Assembly: GCF_001904655.1 (NCBI RefSeq)
Contig: NZ_MRCC01000019.1
Location: 39,640 to 103,639 of the forward strand
DNA: 64,000 bases
DNA from: Chroogloeocystis siderophila 5.2 s.c.1
Lineage (GTDB): Bacteria > Cyanobacteriota > Cyanobacteriia > Cyanobacteriales > Chroococcidiopsidaceae
Direction: 5' to 3'
The notes under the pieces are model-generated. The model was not told where the DNA came from, made no database searches, and worked only from the letters and a program-made list of their open reading frames with translations. Below are positions 19,285-29,646 of the stretch, piece by piece. The position numbers were made by a program, and so were the translations under genes. Each line of letters begins with the position of its first letter. Positions within the stretch are counted from its first letter, which is position 1.

Positions 19285-19950
19285 TTAAACCTCAACCCAC
19301 TTACGAAGCAAGTTCGCATGCGATTTACAAACAAGATCGAATTCTGGTGTTTTACCGTATTTTTCATACATAACTTGTTTGACCGTATTCAACTCAAATA
19401 AAATCTCGCGTTCGCCAGGATCGCGGATGAAGCTTTGTATCCAGGTTACCGCAGCCAGTCGAATTCCAGTTTTCACAACTTCAACGCGATGTAAAGTTGT
19501 AGAAGGATAAGCGATCGCTGAACCGGCAGCCAGTTTAAAAGCCTGTTCGCCTAATGAAGTTTCAATGACAAGTTCGCCACCCTCATAGGTATCTGGAGGA
19601 TTCAGAAATAGAGTTAACGATACATCTGAACGCATTGACGGTGTTCCCATCAATGCATTATCAATGTGATAACCGTAGTACATCCCTGACTCGTAGCAAC
19701 TAAATAATACGGGACGTATTGCTTTTGGATGTACCGCAGCTTGAAACAGCTGATTGCGTTGTAGTGCTTGCTCGACGATTGACCGTAAATCCTGTGTTAT
19801 TGCGGATTTTCCTGAAATTTGAGTATTATTTTTTACTTCTTTGGCATGCCATCCCGCTGTGAGTTTACCATCAATAAACTCAGCATCTTTCAGTTTGGCG
19901 TTGATTAGTGCAAGTTCTTCAGGAGTAAGAATATCGATACATAAAATCAT
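19285..19950 (-). CDS. PKHD-type Fe(II)/2-oxoglutarate hydroxylase (PiuC/YbiX family)
   Basis: A 221-residue dioxygenase. The metal triad is H95-x-D97 in YYGYHIDNALMG and H154 in PSTTLHRVEVV, with R164 in KTGIRLAAVTW for 2-oxoglutarate. The end SFIRDPGEREILFELN is also typical. Length matches the PKHD family (about 225 residues). I chose ATG 19950 because MILCIDILTPEELALI is the family N-terminus; upstream in-frame codons to 20031 look noncoding. In other bacteria members sit beside TonB iron receptors; no such neighbour is present here. Confidence 0.9.
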   Translation of the reverse strand: MILCIDILTPEELALINAKLKDAEFIDGKLTAGWHAKEVKNNTQISGKSAITQDLRSIVEQALQRNQLFQAAVHPKAIRPVLFSCYESGMYYGYHIDNALMGTPSMRSDVSLTLFLNPPDTYEGGELVIETSLGEQAFKLAAGSAIAYPSTTLHRVEVVKTGIRLAAVTWIQSFIRDPGEREILFELNTVKQVMYEKYGKTPEFDLVCKSHANLLRKWVEV

Positions 19951-20058
19951 AGTGAATTCAACGTGCGATCGCGTGTTGAATAATTTTAATTTTAAAAGCA
20001 GGACAAGGTATAAATCACGATTATGTGCCATCGTCCTGCATTAGCAACTTACTTTTGG

Positions 20059-20241
20059 TTAGTTTTCGCCACCTTCACCAGCTTCACCCGCTTCACCAGC
20101 CTCTCCACCAGGAGTTGGTTGTGTTTGTGTTGGTTGCGGTGTTCCTACTTCACCAGCTTCACCCGCTTCACCACCAGGAGTCGTTGTCGTACCACCGTTA
20201 CAAGCTGAAACAGTAGCAGCAAGACCTAGTGCAAGAAACAT
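20059..20241 (-). CDS. Tiny Gly/Glu/Ala-rich lipoprotein
   Basis: A 60-codon frame MFLALGLAATVSAC followed by a low-complexity tail with repeats of GEAGEAGE and a Thr/Pro/Gln linker. VSAC is a lipobox, so Cys14 would be lipidated after cleavage. From ATG 20241 the signal has no positive n-region. Extending the frame upstream adds IARSRAIE starting from an ATC codon (20265-20263), preceded by AGGAG with a 5-nt spacer, which would be a normal signal peptide. So the start may be a rare ATC, or a mutated ATG. Function unknown; small secreted Gly-rich lipoproteins occur in cyanobacteria. Confidence 0.55.
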   Translation of the reverse strand: MFLALGLAATVSACNGGTTTTPGGEAGEAGEVGTPQPTQTQPTPGGEAGEAGEAGEGGEN

Positions 20242-20773
20242 TTCAATTGCCCTGGAACGCGCGATCGATGCTCCTCAAGTTCAAAACTACTTGCTTTATT
20301 ATCCTAGTGGGGTGCGAGTTTTTAACAATGTTGCACAATAAACAATAAATACGATAGCAGAACCTACGTTGACCGCATTTTGTTGTGGATTGGAGATAAT
20401 CTCTTTATCTCTTCAATAGACTGGCTATATGAATACTTAGCGCATAAATTCGCTACTAGATATGCCTTGTTCACTGTTGTGTACTTCCTCATCTCTACGG
20501 TAGGACAAGCATCGCGAGTTCGGGAACAGGAACCTATCGCATCTGAAAAACCGATCCCTTTCACTTTTTCAAAGTTTTACTATTGATTGGTAGACGCTGG
20601 TATTTAATGATGGCGCTTTTCCAATATTATTTTTTTGTCATCGGATGCTGCGTTGATATCAAGAGTTGACACAATTTTAAATAACCTACATTTTTCTGCA
20701 TAAAAATCGGGTAGGTGTGACCGAATCAAGTTCAATAAAATTCATCACATGAATTTTAAGGAGGTTACTAACG
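20242..20773. other. Intergenic region upstream of dnaK
   Basis: About 530 bp between the lipoprotein and dnaK, which are divergent. Short frames around 20364-20586 on both strands lack a ribosome binding site and family character. No CIRCE element (TTAGCACTC-N9-GAGTGCTAA) was found here. The only structured site I see is the leader hairpin at 20736-20758. Confidence 0.5.
20736..20758 (+). promoter_or_regulatory. Perfect hairpin abutting the dnaK Shine-Dalgarno
   Basis: TAAAATTCAT-CAC-ATGAATTTTA is a 10-bp perfect inverted repeat with a 3-nt loop. It ends at the first base of the ribosome binding site AAGGAGG (20758-20764), nine bases before the dnaK ATG. In RNA it would be an AU-rich stem touching but not burying the Shine-Dalgarno. 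It may be an mRNA stability element, a heat-responsive structure or a protein operator; sequence alone does not decide. Confidence 0.5.
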
Positions 20774-22645
20774 ATGGCCAAAGTCGTTGGAATCGACTTA
20801 GGAACAACAAATTCTTGCGTTGCCGTCATGGAAGGCGGACAACCCGTTGTGATTGCTAACGCTGAAGGTAGCCGTACGACTCCATCAGTAGTTGCATATA
20901 CCAAAACGGGTGATAAGCTGGTGGGACAAATTGCCAAACGGCAAGCCGTGATGAACCCTGAAAACACGTTTTATTCAGTGAAGCGGTTCATAGGGCGTAA
21001 GTATGATGAAGTCACAGGCGAGTCCAAACAAGTTTCTTACAAAGTGATGCGCGATAGCAACGGCAATGTCAAACTTGACTGCCCAATTCTCAAAAAACAG
21101 TTTGCTCCCGAAGAAATCTCGGCAGAGGTACTGCGAAAACTAGTAGATGATGCGAGCAAATATCTAGGCGAACCCGTCAAGCAAGCCGTAATTACTGTTC
21201 CCGCATACTTCAACGACTCACAGCGGCAAGCTACCAAAGATGCCGGACGCATCGCGGGAATTGAAGTATTACGAATCATCAACGAGCCGACTGCCGCTGC
21301 GCTTGCCTATGGGCTCGATAAAAAGAGCAACGAGACTATTTTAGTCTTCGACTTAGGGGGCGGTACTTTTGACGTATCCATCCTAGAAGTGGGTGATGGT
21401 GTATTTGAGGTGAAATCCACAAGTGGCGATACCCACTTAGGTGGCGATGACTTCGACAAAAAAATCGTCGATTGGCTAGCAACAGAATTTCAGCGCAACG
21501 AAGGTGTCGACCTGCGCAAAGATAAACAAGCTTTGCAACGCCTCACCGAAGCTGCCGAAAAAGCCAAGATTGAACTGTCAGGAGCAACACAAACAAACAT
21601 TAACTTGCCTTTCATTACAGCAACGCAAGAAGGTCCTAAACATCTAGACACGACACTGACGCGATCGCAGTTCGAGCAAATGTGCAGTGACTTGCTCGAT
21701 CGCTGCCGGATACCCGTCAATCAGGCTCTGCGCGATGCTAACCTCACAGCTGCTGACATTGATGAAGTCGTATTAGTTGGTGGTTCAACGCGCATTCCGG
21801 CTGTACAGCAATTGGTACGGCAAATCACAAACAAAGAACCGTGCCAGGGTGTGAACCCAGATGAAGTCGTTGCAGTAGGTGCAGCGATTCAAGCAGGAGT
21901 ACTGGCAGGCGATGTGAAAGACATCTTGCTGTTAGATGTGACGCCCCTATCGCTGGGTGTAGAAACCTTGGGCGGCGTGATGACCAAAATCATTTCCCGC
22001 AACACCACGATTCCCGTTAAAAAATCCGAAATCTTCTCCACCGCAGCCGATGGGCAAACTAACGTGGAAATTCACGTTTTGCAAGGAGAGCGGGAAATGG
22101 CTGTCGACAACAAGAGTCTGGGCACCTTCCGGCTCGATGGCATTCCTCCGGCACCGCGCGGTATCCCGCAAATTGAGGTGACGTTTGACATTGATGCCAA
22201 TGGCATTTTGTCGGTGTCTGCAAAAGATAAAGCCAGTGGTAAAGAGCAATCAATTACCATCACAGGTGCATCAACGCTCGATAAAGCTGAGGTTGAGCGC
22301 ATGGTCAAAGATGCAGAACGCAATGCCGCAGAAGACCGCAGACGACGCGATCGCGTAGATACAAAGAACACCGCAGATTCTGTTGCCTACCAAGCCGAGA
22401 AGCAACTCAAAGACTTGGGCGACAAGGTGCCAAGTCCTGACAAAACTCGTTTAGAAGGTATGATCCAAGACCTGCGGCAGGCGATAACGCAAGAAAACTA
22501 CGATCGCATGAAATCCCTCACTAACGACATCCAACAAGCCCTCATGCAAATTGGCAGCGCCGTTTACGCCCAAGCAAGTAGCAGTTCCACCGATGGCAAA
22601 GACGGTGAGGATGTGATCGATGCCGACTTTGTTGAACACACGTAA
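20774..22645 (+). CDS. dnaK: Molecular chaperone DnaK (Hsp70)
   Basis: A 623-residue Hsp70. The ATPase domain opens with [19 protein letters not shown]. The phosphate loops [14 protein letters not shown] and [17 protein letters not shown] and the linker [18 protein letters not shown] are all intact. The substrate-binding domain and lid end in [11 protein letters not shown], the EEVD-like bacterial C-terminus. The start is fixed by AAGGAGG nine bases upstream. It folds and refolds cytosolic proteins with DnaJ and GrpE, neither of which is in the window. Cyanobacteria usually have two or three dnaK genes. It leads a stress-protein region. Confidence 0.97.
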   Translation: MAKVVGIDLGTTNSCVAVMEGGQPVVIANAEGSRTTPSVVAYTKTGDKLVGQIAKRQAVMNPENTFYSVKRFIGRKYDEVTGESKQVSYKVMRDSNGNVKLDCPILKKQFAPEEISAEVLRKLVDDASKYLGEPVKQAVITVPAYFNDSQRQATKDAGRIAGIEVLRIINEPTAAALAYGLDKKSNETILVFDLGGGTFDVSILEVGDGVFEVKSTSGDTHLGGDDFDKKIVDWLATEFQRNEGVDLRKDKQALQRLTEAAEKAKIELSGATQTNINLPFITATQEGPKHLDTTLTRSQFEQMCSDLLDRCRIPVNQALRDANLTAADIDEVVLVGGSTRIPAVQQLVRQITNKEPCQGVNPDEVVAVGAAIQAGVLAGDVKDILLLDVTPLSLGVETLGGVMTKIISRNTTIPVKKSEIFSTAADGQTNVEIHVLQGEREMAVDNKSLGTFRLDGIPPAPRGIPQIEVTFDIDANGILSVSAKDKASGKEQSITITGASTLDKAEVERMVKDAERNAAEDRRRRDRVDTKNTADSVAYQAEKQLKDLGDKVPSPDKTRLEGMIQDLRQAITQENYDRMKSLTNDIQQALMQIGSAVYAQASSSSTDGKDGEDVIDADFVEHT

Positions 22646-22752
22646 GTTGTTCAACATTTAAGTTGTTAGTTTAGAATGCACAGAAGCGAGCACAGCTGCA
22701 CAAAAACAGGTCTTTGCGTGTTTTAGCTTAAAGCCATAGATGTCGCAGAAGC

Positions 22753-22798
22753 ACAGAGATCGCACATCTTTAGTGTTGTGTCCGACAGCGATCTCTGT
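22753..22798 (+). terminator. Inverted repeat downstream of dnaK, candidate terminator
   Basis: ACAGAGATCGC and GCGATCTCTGT form a perfect 11-bp stem around a 24-nt loop, about 110 bp after the dnaK stop. T-rich sequence (GATTTTTC) follows after a few bases. The rest of 22646-23088, between dnaK and the convergent protease gene, shows no gene. Confidence 0.45.
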
Positions 22799-23088
22799 AG
22801 CTAAGATTTTTCAAAACTAAAAAGTTTGAATCGTTATATGGCAGTAGTACCTTTGAGGTAAAAACTGTTGTCGTTATCGGCAAGTAGAATTGATCTTTCA
22901 ACACGGGTGGCTGATATGGCAAGACGCATTCAGGTGAGGACAAGTATATTGAGTAAATGTATTGCTCTATAAAGCTTTGAGAAAAGCTAATAGCTAACAG
23001 CCAATTGCTAACCGCTATACTGACGACCTCCCCTAGCAGTTGCTTGTCAACACGAAATCAAGTTTTATCAGCTAACTATGCTGACCCT

Positions 23089-24303
23089 TTACAGACGACG
23101 TGCATCCTGTAATTCTCCTGAGCGCACAGTTAATTGCAAGATTTGTTCGCCCCGCTGCACTCTAAACCGCAACGGTTGACCAATACGGCTGTTTTCCACT
23201 GCCACTTGTAACTGTTCGGCCGTAGTAACTGCTTTGCCATCTATTTCTACGATGACATCCCCTCGGCGCAAGCCTGCGTCAGCAGCCGGACTTGAAGGCA
23301 TGACTTGTACCACAAGCACTCCATTAATTTCTGGTACGGTGAATGGCGTATTTGGGTCGCGATTTGACTGTTTCGCTAACTCTGGAGTGAGAGTGAGCAT
23401 CCGAATACCAATGTAAGGATGGGAGATTTTTTCGCCGCGAGCCAGTGCGTCTTTAATTGCCTTGGCTTTGTCAATCGGAATCGCAAACCCAATTCCTTGA
23501 GCTTCAGCGCGAATCGCGGTGTTGATGCCAATCACTTCACCACGAGCATTCAAAAGTGGACCGCCAGAGTTACCAGGATTGATCGCGGCATCAGTTTGAA
23601 TGAAGTCTAGACGTTTGTCAGGAATGCCTACCTGAGCGCTGGAACGGTTGAGGGTACTGATAATTCCTAGAGTTACAGTATTATCCAAACCTAAGGGGTT
23701 GCCGACGGCGATCGCCCAATCCCCTACCTGTACTGAATCCGAGTTTCCCAAGAAAGCTGTGGGTAGGTTTTGTCCGTCAATTTTAACGACGGCTAAGTCT
23801 GAAGGTTCGTCAATTCCCCGCACATCTCCTCTAAAGCTGCGCCCATCCTTGAGCGTGACTTTCACTGTGTCAGCACCGCTGACGACATGAGCATTGGTAA
23901 GGATCATACCGTTGCGGTCAATAATGAAGCCTGAACCCTGCCCCCGCAGATGATACTCTTGCGGCAGTCTAGGAAAAATATCCTCGCCAAAAAAACGGCG
24001 AAAGAAAGGATCATCAAAGAAAGGGTCGGGGTAATTTGTTGCAATCGTGCGCTCAGTGTCGATTCGCACTACAGCTGATCCAACTCGATTGACGGCGGCA
24101 GTCACAAAGCTGCGGCTATCATTATCAAATTGCACCTCAGACGCAACTGCTTGAACCTCAGGAGTATTGACGAGATAGTTGGAAATTAATTGTGTGGGAA
24201 ATGCCCGTACTACAAGCAAGGTCGAGGCAATACTCAAAATAGCAGTAAAAACATAGCTAGCAATCTGACGCAGTGGTGGAAAGCTTTGTTTAGAGGCTGA
24301 CAT
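23089..24303 (-). CDS. HtrA/Deg-type serine protease (HhoA-like)
   Basis: A 404-residue trypsin-fold protease with one PDZ domain. A signal anchor at residues 13-34 ([19 protein letters not shown]) sends it to the periplasm or lumen. The catalytic triad is H139 (ILTNAHVV), D169 (PSDLAVVKI) and S246 ([11 protein letters not shown]). The PDZ domain covers about residues 290-390 ([20 protein letters not shown]). The size and single PDZ fit the cyanobacterial HhoA/HhoB/HtrA trio, but which paralogue it is cannot be told. GGAGGT lies just before the start. It degrades or holds damaged envelope proteins and is convergent with dnaK. Confidence 0.95.
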   Translation of the reverse strand: MSASKQSFPPLRQIASYVFTAILSIASTLLVVRAFPTQLISNYLVNTPEVQAVASEVQFDNDSRSFVTAAVNRVGSAVVRIDTERTIATNYPDPFFDDPFFRRFFGEDIFPRLPQEYHLRGQGSGFIIDRNGMILTNAHVVSGADTVKVTLKDGRSFRGDVRGIDEPSDLAVVKIDGQNLPTAFLGNSDSVQVGDWAIAVGNPLGLDNTVTLGIISTLNRSSAQVGIPDKRLDFIQTDAAINPGNSGGPLLNARGEVIGINTAIRAEAQGIGFAIPIDKAKAIKDALARGEKISHPYIGIRMLTLTPELAKQSNRDPNTPFTVPEINGVLVVQVMPSSPAADAGLRRGDVIVEIDGKAVTTAEQLQVAVENSRIGQPLRFRVQRGEQILQLTVRSGELQDARRL

Positions 24304-24587
24304 AAAAAAGCGACCTCCGATTTACAGAGTCTTTAGCAGATAGTGCCATGACCGCGTTTGTACGGTGCCAGGCACCGCTTTGAAAAGGCGAGGTGTTGGG
24401 CTTCACTTGCGATTGCCGGGACAATGATAAACTTTGTTCATAAGTACAGATATAAGCGCTAAAAAGCCAATTAGGGTAACGCTAAAGAAGTTCACCTTCC
24501 CAAGCAAGGTAAAACTTCTAACATTACCCACTCCTGGAGGAACTTGAGTTAGACTCAACGTCTACCCATCTCATTCAACTAGAGCAA
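24304..24587. other. Intergenic sequence between the protease and a small gene
   Basis: It contains the promoter side of the minus-strand protease gene and the 3' side of the small membrane-protein gene. A short inverted repeat GTGCCAGGCAC occurs at about 24364-24374. No other gene-like feature is visible. Confidence 0.4.
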
Positions 24588-24689
24588 CTAGAACATTAAA
24601 TTAACCGCGCTCCAGTAAGCTCCAAGAAACATAAAAGTAGCAAACCAAAGGATAAATTTATTTGGACGTTGGAGATTAAAGGTCTTCAT
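24588..24689 (-). CDS. 33-residue single-helix membrane protein
   Basis: A short frame MKTFNLQRPNKFILWFATFM... ending NLMF, preceded by GAGGTGACTC as a good ribosome binding site. The N-terminal ten residues are polar and basic and are followed by one hydrophobic helix rich in Phe and Trp (about 20 residues). This is a typical layout for small thylakoid or plasma-membrane subunits. No family is recognised; it lacks the ExxNxR chlorophyll-binding motif of high-light-inducible proteins. It lies between groEL and the Deg protease on the same strand, about 260 bp after groEL. Confidence 0.5.
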   Translation of the reverse strand: MKTFNLQRPNKFILWFATFMFLGAYWSAVNLMF

Positions 24690-24948
24690 GAGTCACCTCA
24701 CTTTTTTGTATTCTGATGAAGGTGAGAGCTAAAGGCTAGCTTTGTTAATAGAATCGATCTTCTATGATGTCCTCAGCCTCGCTTCAAACAAGTTGGTGAA
24801 AACTCCTCACACCCAATCAAAAATGAGAACGCTTTATTTAGGAGAAGGGGAAAACTCGATTTTCCCCTATTTTCAACTTTCTGATGACAGGCAACGACTA
24901 CATTGCTGTTCTCGTCTTGATGGAATATATGCAATATTCAGTAATAAT

Positions 24949-26601
<1,653 letters not shown>

Positions 26602-26690
26602 CTAAAGAATTTTGATGCTGAAGACGACTTACGGAGTTTTATTACGTATCAACAGAAAGTTTGAAGCTTAAAACTTCTCGCTCTCAATTT

Positions 26691-27002
26691 TTAAGCAAGC
26701 GTTGCTAGAATGTCCTTCTCTGATAGCAGAACGTATTCTTCACTACCTAACTTGATGTCAGTTCCGGCATATTTAGAGTAGAGAACTTTGTCGCCAATTT
26801 GAACTTCCATTGTTTGGCGCGAACCATCGTCATTGCGTTTGCCAGAACCAACCGCAACAACTTCTCCAACTTGGGGCTTCTCTTTTGCCGTGTCAGGTAG
26901 GAGAATTCCACCAGTGGTTTTTTCTTCAGCTTCATGTACTTTCACGAATACGCGATCACCAAGTGGTTTTACCGTAGAAACGGTTAAAGCTACAGTTGTC
27001 AT
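26691..27002 (-). CDS. groES: Co-chaperonin GroES (Hsp10)
   Basis: A 103-residue co-chaperonin. It has [20 protein letters not shown], then the mobile loop [20 protein letters not shown], and the C-terminal strand [20 protein letters not shown] take ATG 27002; an in-frame TTG two codons earlier is less likely. GAGG abuts the ATG, so the Shine-Dalgarno spacing is unusual. It lies between hsp20 and groEL on the same strand, 144 bp after hsp20. Confidence 0.96.
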   Translation of the reverse strand: MTTVALTVSTVKPLGDRVFVKVHEAEEKTTGGILLPDTAKEKPQVGEVVAVGSGKRNDDGSRQTMEVQIGDKVLYSKYAGTDIKLGSEEYVLLSEKDILATLA

Positions 27003-27146
27003 CCTCAATTTTCCCGATTTACTTCAAAACTCAAGCTTTCCCAAAACGACTGACTATTTTTCCCGATTAATACCACGAAGTCTATTGCACTGGGGCTGGG
27101 AAACTTGCCTCTATGTACTTCAGCCCCAAACCGCTTTATTGCTGCC

Positions 27147-27668
27147 TCAAGTAGCAGTTGCTACAGCGGCACTGCTCTCGCTTGACCTTGACTCACTAGA
27201 AGCTTCTAAAGTGGTAGTTGGTGTTGCCGATGCCATCTCGCCTAGGTTAAGTTTGACAACCCGATGACGATACTCTTCCGACTTGGGCAAAATTAGAGTG
27301 AGGATACCATTGCAGAACTCTGCTCTAGCTTGTTCGTGCTGTACAGGTAAAGGCAGCGATACAACTCGATGGAACTTGCCGTAAGGAAATTCAGAACGGA
27401 AGTAGCCTCGATCTTCAGCGCCTGGAGGATAGCGACGCTCACCTGCAATCGAGACAGTGTCGCGAGTTACGTGGATATTGATATCGTTGCGATCAATACC
27501 AGGAAGTAGCGCACGTAAAAGCAAGTTTTCTGGAGTATCTTGTAACTCAATTGCCGGTAGCCAGCACTTCGAATATTCGCTACTTAATTTTAATTCATCA
27601 AACACCTGGTCAATTTGACGACGTAGGGTTTCCATTGCTTCCATTGGTTGCCAACGCCGGATCATCAT
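27147..27668 (-). CDS. Small heat-shock protein (Hsp20/alpha-crystallin)
   Basis: A 173-residue small heat-shock protein. A short N-terminal arm (RRWQPMEAMETLRRQIDQVF) leads into the alpha-crystallin domain at about residues 44-145. It contains LLLRALLPGIDRNDINIHVT, GYFRSEFPYGKFHRVVSLPL and the closing FCNGILTLILPKSE. The Ser/Ala/Thr-rich tail lacks a clear I-x-I motif. It is a paralogue of the protein at 34289-34804. It lies upstream of groES-groEL on the same strand, an unusual sHSP-groESL arrangement. The start is set by AGAGGTGAG. Confidence 0.95.
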   Translation of the reverse strand: MMIRRWQPMEAMETLRRQIDQVFDELKLSSEYSKCWLPAIELQDTPENLLLRALLPGIDRNDINIHVTRDTVSIAGERRYPPGAEDRGYFRSEFPYGKFHRVVSLPLPVQHEQARAEFCNGILTLILPKSEEYRHRVVKLNLGEMASATPTTTLEASSESRSSESSAAVATAT

Positions 27669-27674
27669 AGATTT

Positions 27675-27708
27675 CTCACCTCTACAACAATCTTAGATTT
27701 CAAGTGAA
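27675..27708 (-). promoter_or_regulatory. Possible RNA-thermometer pairing in the hsp20 leader
   Basis: In the mRNA, UUCACUU (27708-27702) can pair with the Shine-Dalgarno AGGUGAG (27681-27675) over seven positions, two of them G-U wobbles, across a 20-nt loop. Weak occlusion of the ribosome site is how small heat-shock thermometers act, including the one known from Synechocystis hsp17. This is inference from base complementarity only. Confidence 0.3.
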
Positions 27709-27946
27709 TTAATAGGTATAGCGGATTTTATCGTTGACCATTCAACCAAACAACGCAATCAGTGAAATCCCAGAAATTACGGTCGAAAGGCTCTCTCAAC
27801 GAGTTGCTATTTCCCAACCTCTGCGTTTTGGCATTTTGTAAACTTCCCCTATCGAGGAGAGAACTCTGCCTTTTCAGCATATTTAGTTGAGAAGGTAATA
27901 GAATAACCGTTACCAGATGCCATCTCTCTTTAGTAACAGATGTTGA

Positions 27947-27973
27947 TTAGCACTCCCTATATCTAAGTGCTAA
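27947..27973. promoter_or_regulatory. CIRCE element (HrcA operator)
   Basis: TTAGCACTC-N9-AAGTGCTAA matches the CIRCE consensus TTAGCACTC-N9-GAGTGCTAA with one mismatch and the exact 9-bp spacer. CIRCE binds the repressor HrcA and controls groE operons. It lies 279 bp before the hsp20 start (minus strand), so it could govern hsp20-groES-groEL. Oddly it lies only 21 bp before the ATG of a short plus-strand frame with a strong ribosome site, the position CIRCE normally has for the gene it controls. Confidence 0.9.
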
Positions 27974-27994
27974 TTTAACGAAGGAGTTTTCAGA

Positions 27995-28099
27995 ATGGCA
28001 ACCCATTTTTGTGTGTTGTTTTCCGAACAAAATTTTTTTCGGTTCTCCCTACTGCTCAGGAATTTTCAAAACTCTAAAGTTTTTATTAAATTTGATTAG
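27995..28099 (+). CDS. Orphan 34-codon frame behind CIRCE, possibly vestigial
   Basis: ATG at 27995 is preceded by GAAGGAG with a 9-nt gap and, just before that, by the CIRCE element. This is the exact leader layout of a groE-type gene. The frame begins MATHFCVLFSEQNFFRFSLL and stops at TAG 28097-28099 without recognisable domains. The first codons ATGGC match a chaperone start, but nothing downstream does. It is either a leader peptide or, more likely, the stump of a lost heat-shock gene. The rest of 27669-28333 shows no gene. Confidence 0.3.
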   Translation: MATHFCVLFSEQNFFRFSLLLRNFQNSKVFIKFD

Positions 28100-28333
28100 A
28101 AAGTTTTATGAAATTTTCTTCTAGGCGCTGTGAAAGAAAAAATGGACAGCCTCTAGGGTGCATCGTGAAATCTTCAAAACTTGTCGTGGTGTAGCACGCT
28201 ACTACGACTGGGCTGCGTTGCGATTCACTATTTTTCAAGACGTCTCCCTTGAAAGCTGGTTGTTAGGTGCTGAAAAGTAGCTCATTAGCATTTTTGTGTT
28301 GATTACCCATACTTACAACAGGAGGAACGTGCA

Positions 28334-29404
28334 ATGCGGATTGCCCAAATAGCCCCGCTGTGGGAGCGAGTCCCACCTCCAGCCTATGGAGGAATTGAAC
28401 TGGTTGTCGGATTACTCACCGATGAGCTTGTCAGGCGCGGACATGAAGTCACCTTGTTCGCAACGGGAGATTCAATTACCCTTGCTAAACTAGAATCCGT
28501 TCACCCCCAAGCATTACGCTTAGATACCACAGTTAAGGAATATGATGTCTATGCAATGCTACAACTGAGTAAGGTTTACGAGCGAGCGTCAGAGTTTGAC
28601 ATCATTCACTCTCACATGGGTCATGCAGCTTTACCTTACGCCAACTTGGTAAAAACGCCTACCGTACATACGCTTCATGGCGTCTTTACCCCTGACAACG
28701 AGAAGTTGTTTATGTACGCCCGCCATCAACCCTTCGTCAGTATCTCTGACGCCCAGATGGAACCAAGATTAAGTTTGAACCGCGTAGCTACAGTATACAA
28801 CGGTATTGACCTAAATAACTATGAGTTTTGCCCGCGATCGCAAGACCCTCCTTATTTAGCATTTCTAGGACGACTATCTCCAGAAAAAGGCCCCCACTTG
28901 GCGATCGAAATTGCCAAGCGTTCCGGTTGGCGCTTGAAAATGGCTGGTAAGGTGGATGTCGTTGATCGCGACTACTTTGAGCGCGAAATCAAACCTCACA
29001 TTAATGGCAAACAGATTGAGTATGTAGGCGAGGCAAACCATGCTCAAAAATGCGAACTGATGGGCGGTGCAGTCGCTACACTGTTCCCGATTACTTGGCG
29101 CGAACCGTTTGGATTAGTGATGATTGAGTCGATGGCAACAGGAACGCCAGTAATTGCCATGGAACTCGGTTCGACACCAGAGGTTATTGTTCACGGACAG
29201 ACAGGCTTTTTGTGTCGAACGATTGATGAGTGTATTGCAGCGATCAATAAAGTGCCGCAGTTGAATCGCTTTGCTTGTCGAGAGCATGTCGTCAAAAACT
29301 TCAGCGTGCAGCGCATGACGGATGGTTACGAAGCAGTTTATCAACAAATCCTAGCCGAGCGTTTTGCTCAAAATGGACACGTTCGAAGTGCGATTCAAAT
29401 GTAA
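28334..29404 (+). CDS. Glycosyltransferase family 4 protein
   Basis: A 356-residue GT-B enzyme. It opens MRIAQIAPLWERVPPPAYGG, an N-terminus common to a family 4 group in cyanobacteria and actinobacteria (the P-P-x-x-Y-G-G loop binds the acceptor). The donor domain has AFLGRLSPEKGPHLAIEIAK and WREPFGLVMIESMATGTPVI (E-x7-E), then GSTPEVIVHGQTGFL. It has an AGGAGG ribosome site. It is divergent from hsp20-groES-groEL and apart from the main sugar cluster; a link to stress (osmolyte or glycolipid synthesis) is conceivable but unproven. Confidence 0.9.
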   Translation: MRIAQIAPLWERVPPPAYGGIELVVGLLTDELVRRGHEVTLFATGDSITLAKLESVHPQALRLDTTVKEYDVYAMLQLSKVYERASEFDIIHSHMGHAALPYANLVKTPTVHTLHGVFTPDNEKLFMYARHQPFVSISDAQMEPRLSLNRVATVYNGIDLNNYEFCPRSQDPPYLAFLGRLSPEKGPHLAIEIAKRSGWRLKMAGKVDVVDRDYFEREIKPHINGKQIEYVGEANHAQKCELMGGAVATLFPITWREPFGLVMIESMATGTPVIAMELGSTPEVIVHGQTGFLCRTIDECIAAINKVPQLNRFACREHVVKNFSVQRMTDGYEAVYQQILAERFAQNGHVRSAIQM

Positions 29405-29646
29405 TTGCCAGGTGCAGCCGGATGGTATCCACCTTTTTATATGAGGCTTGGAAGTTCCTCAACCAGCATTCCTCAAGTCGTTATGCACAAAGACTCCGTA
29501 TAATATCTGAATATTCATGTTGTTATATAGATTCAGTAAAATTAATTGGTTTAAGGCAGTTTTATTAAGAAAATCTGCATCGCATAATAATATCTTTCAA
29601 CCGCTTCTTATGGGGTGAGGCGCAGCATGAAAATAGCTGTTGAGAG

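Noticed and set aside
20023..20216. Plus-strand frames rich in Thr/Phe/Ser opposite the small lipoprotein
   Set aside because: They are mirror images of the repetitive Gly/Glu/Ala-rich lipoprotein tail on the other strand.
20059..20241. GEAGEAGE-type repeat as a CRISPR or tandem-repeat locus
   Set aside because: The repeats are short coding repeats without spacers; no CRISPR array was seen in the window.
20380..20586. Overlapping 66-68 codon frames on both strands upstream of dnaK
   Set aside because: No ribosome site or family character; two mutually antisense frames of equal quality suggest chance.
22451..22657. Minus-strand frames inside dnaK
   Set aside because: Antisense shadows of a strongly conserved gene.
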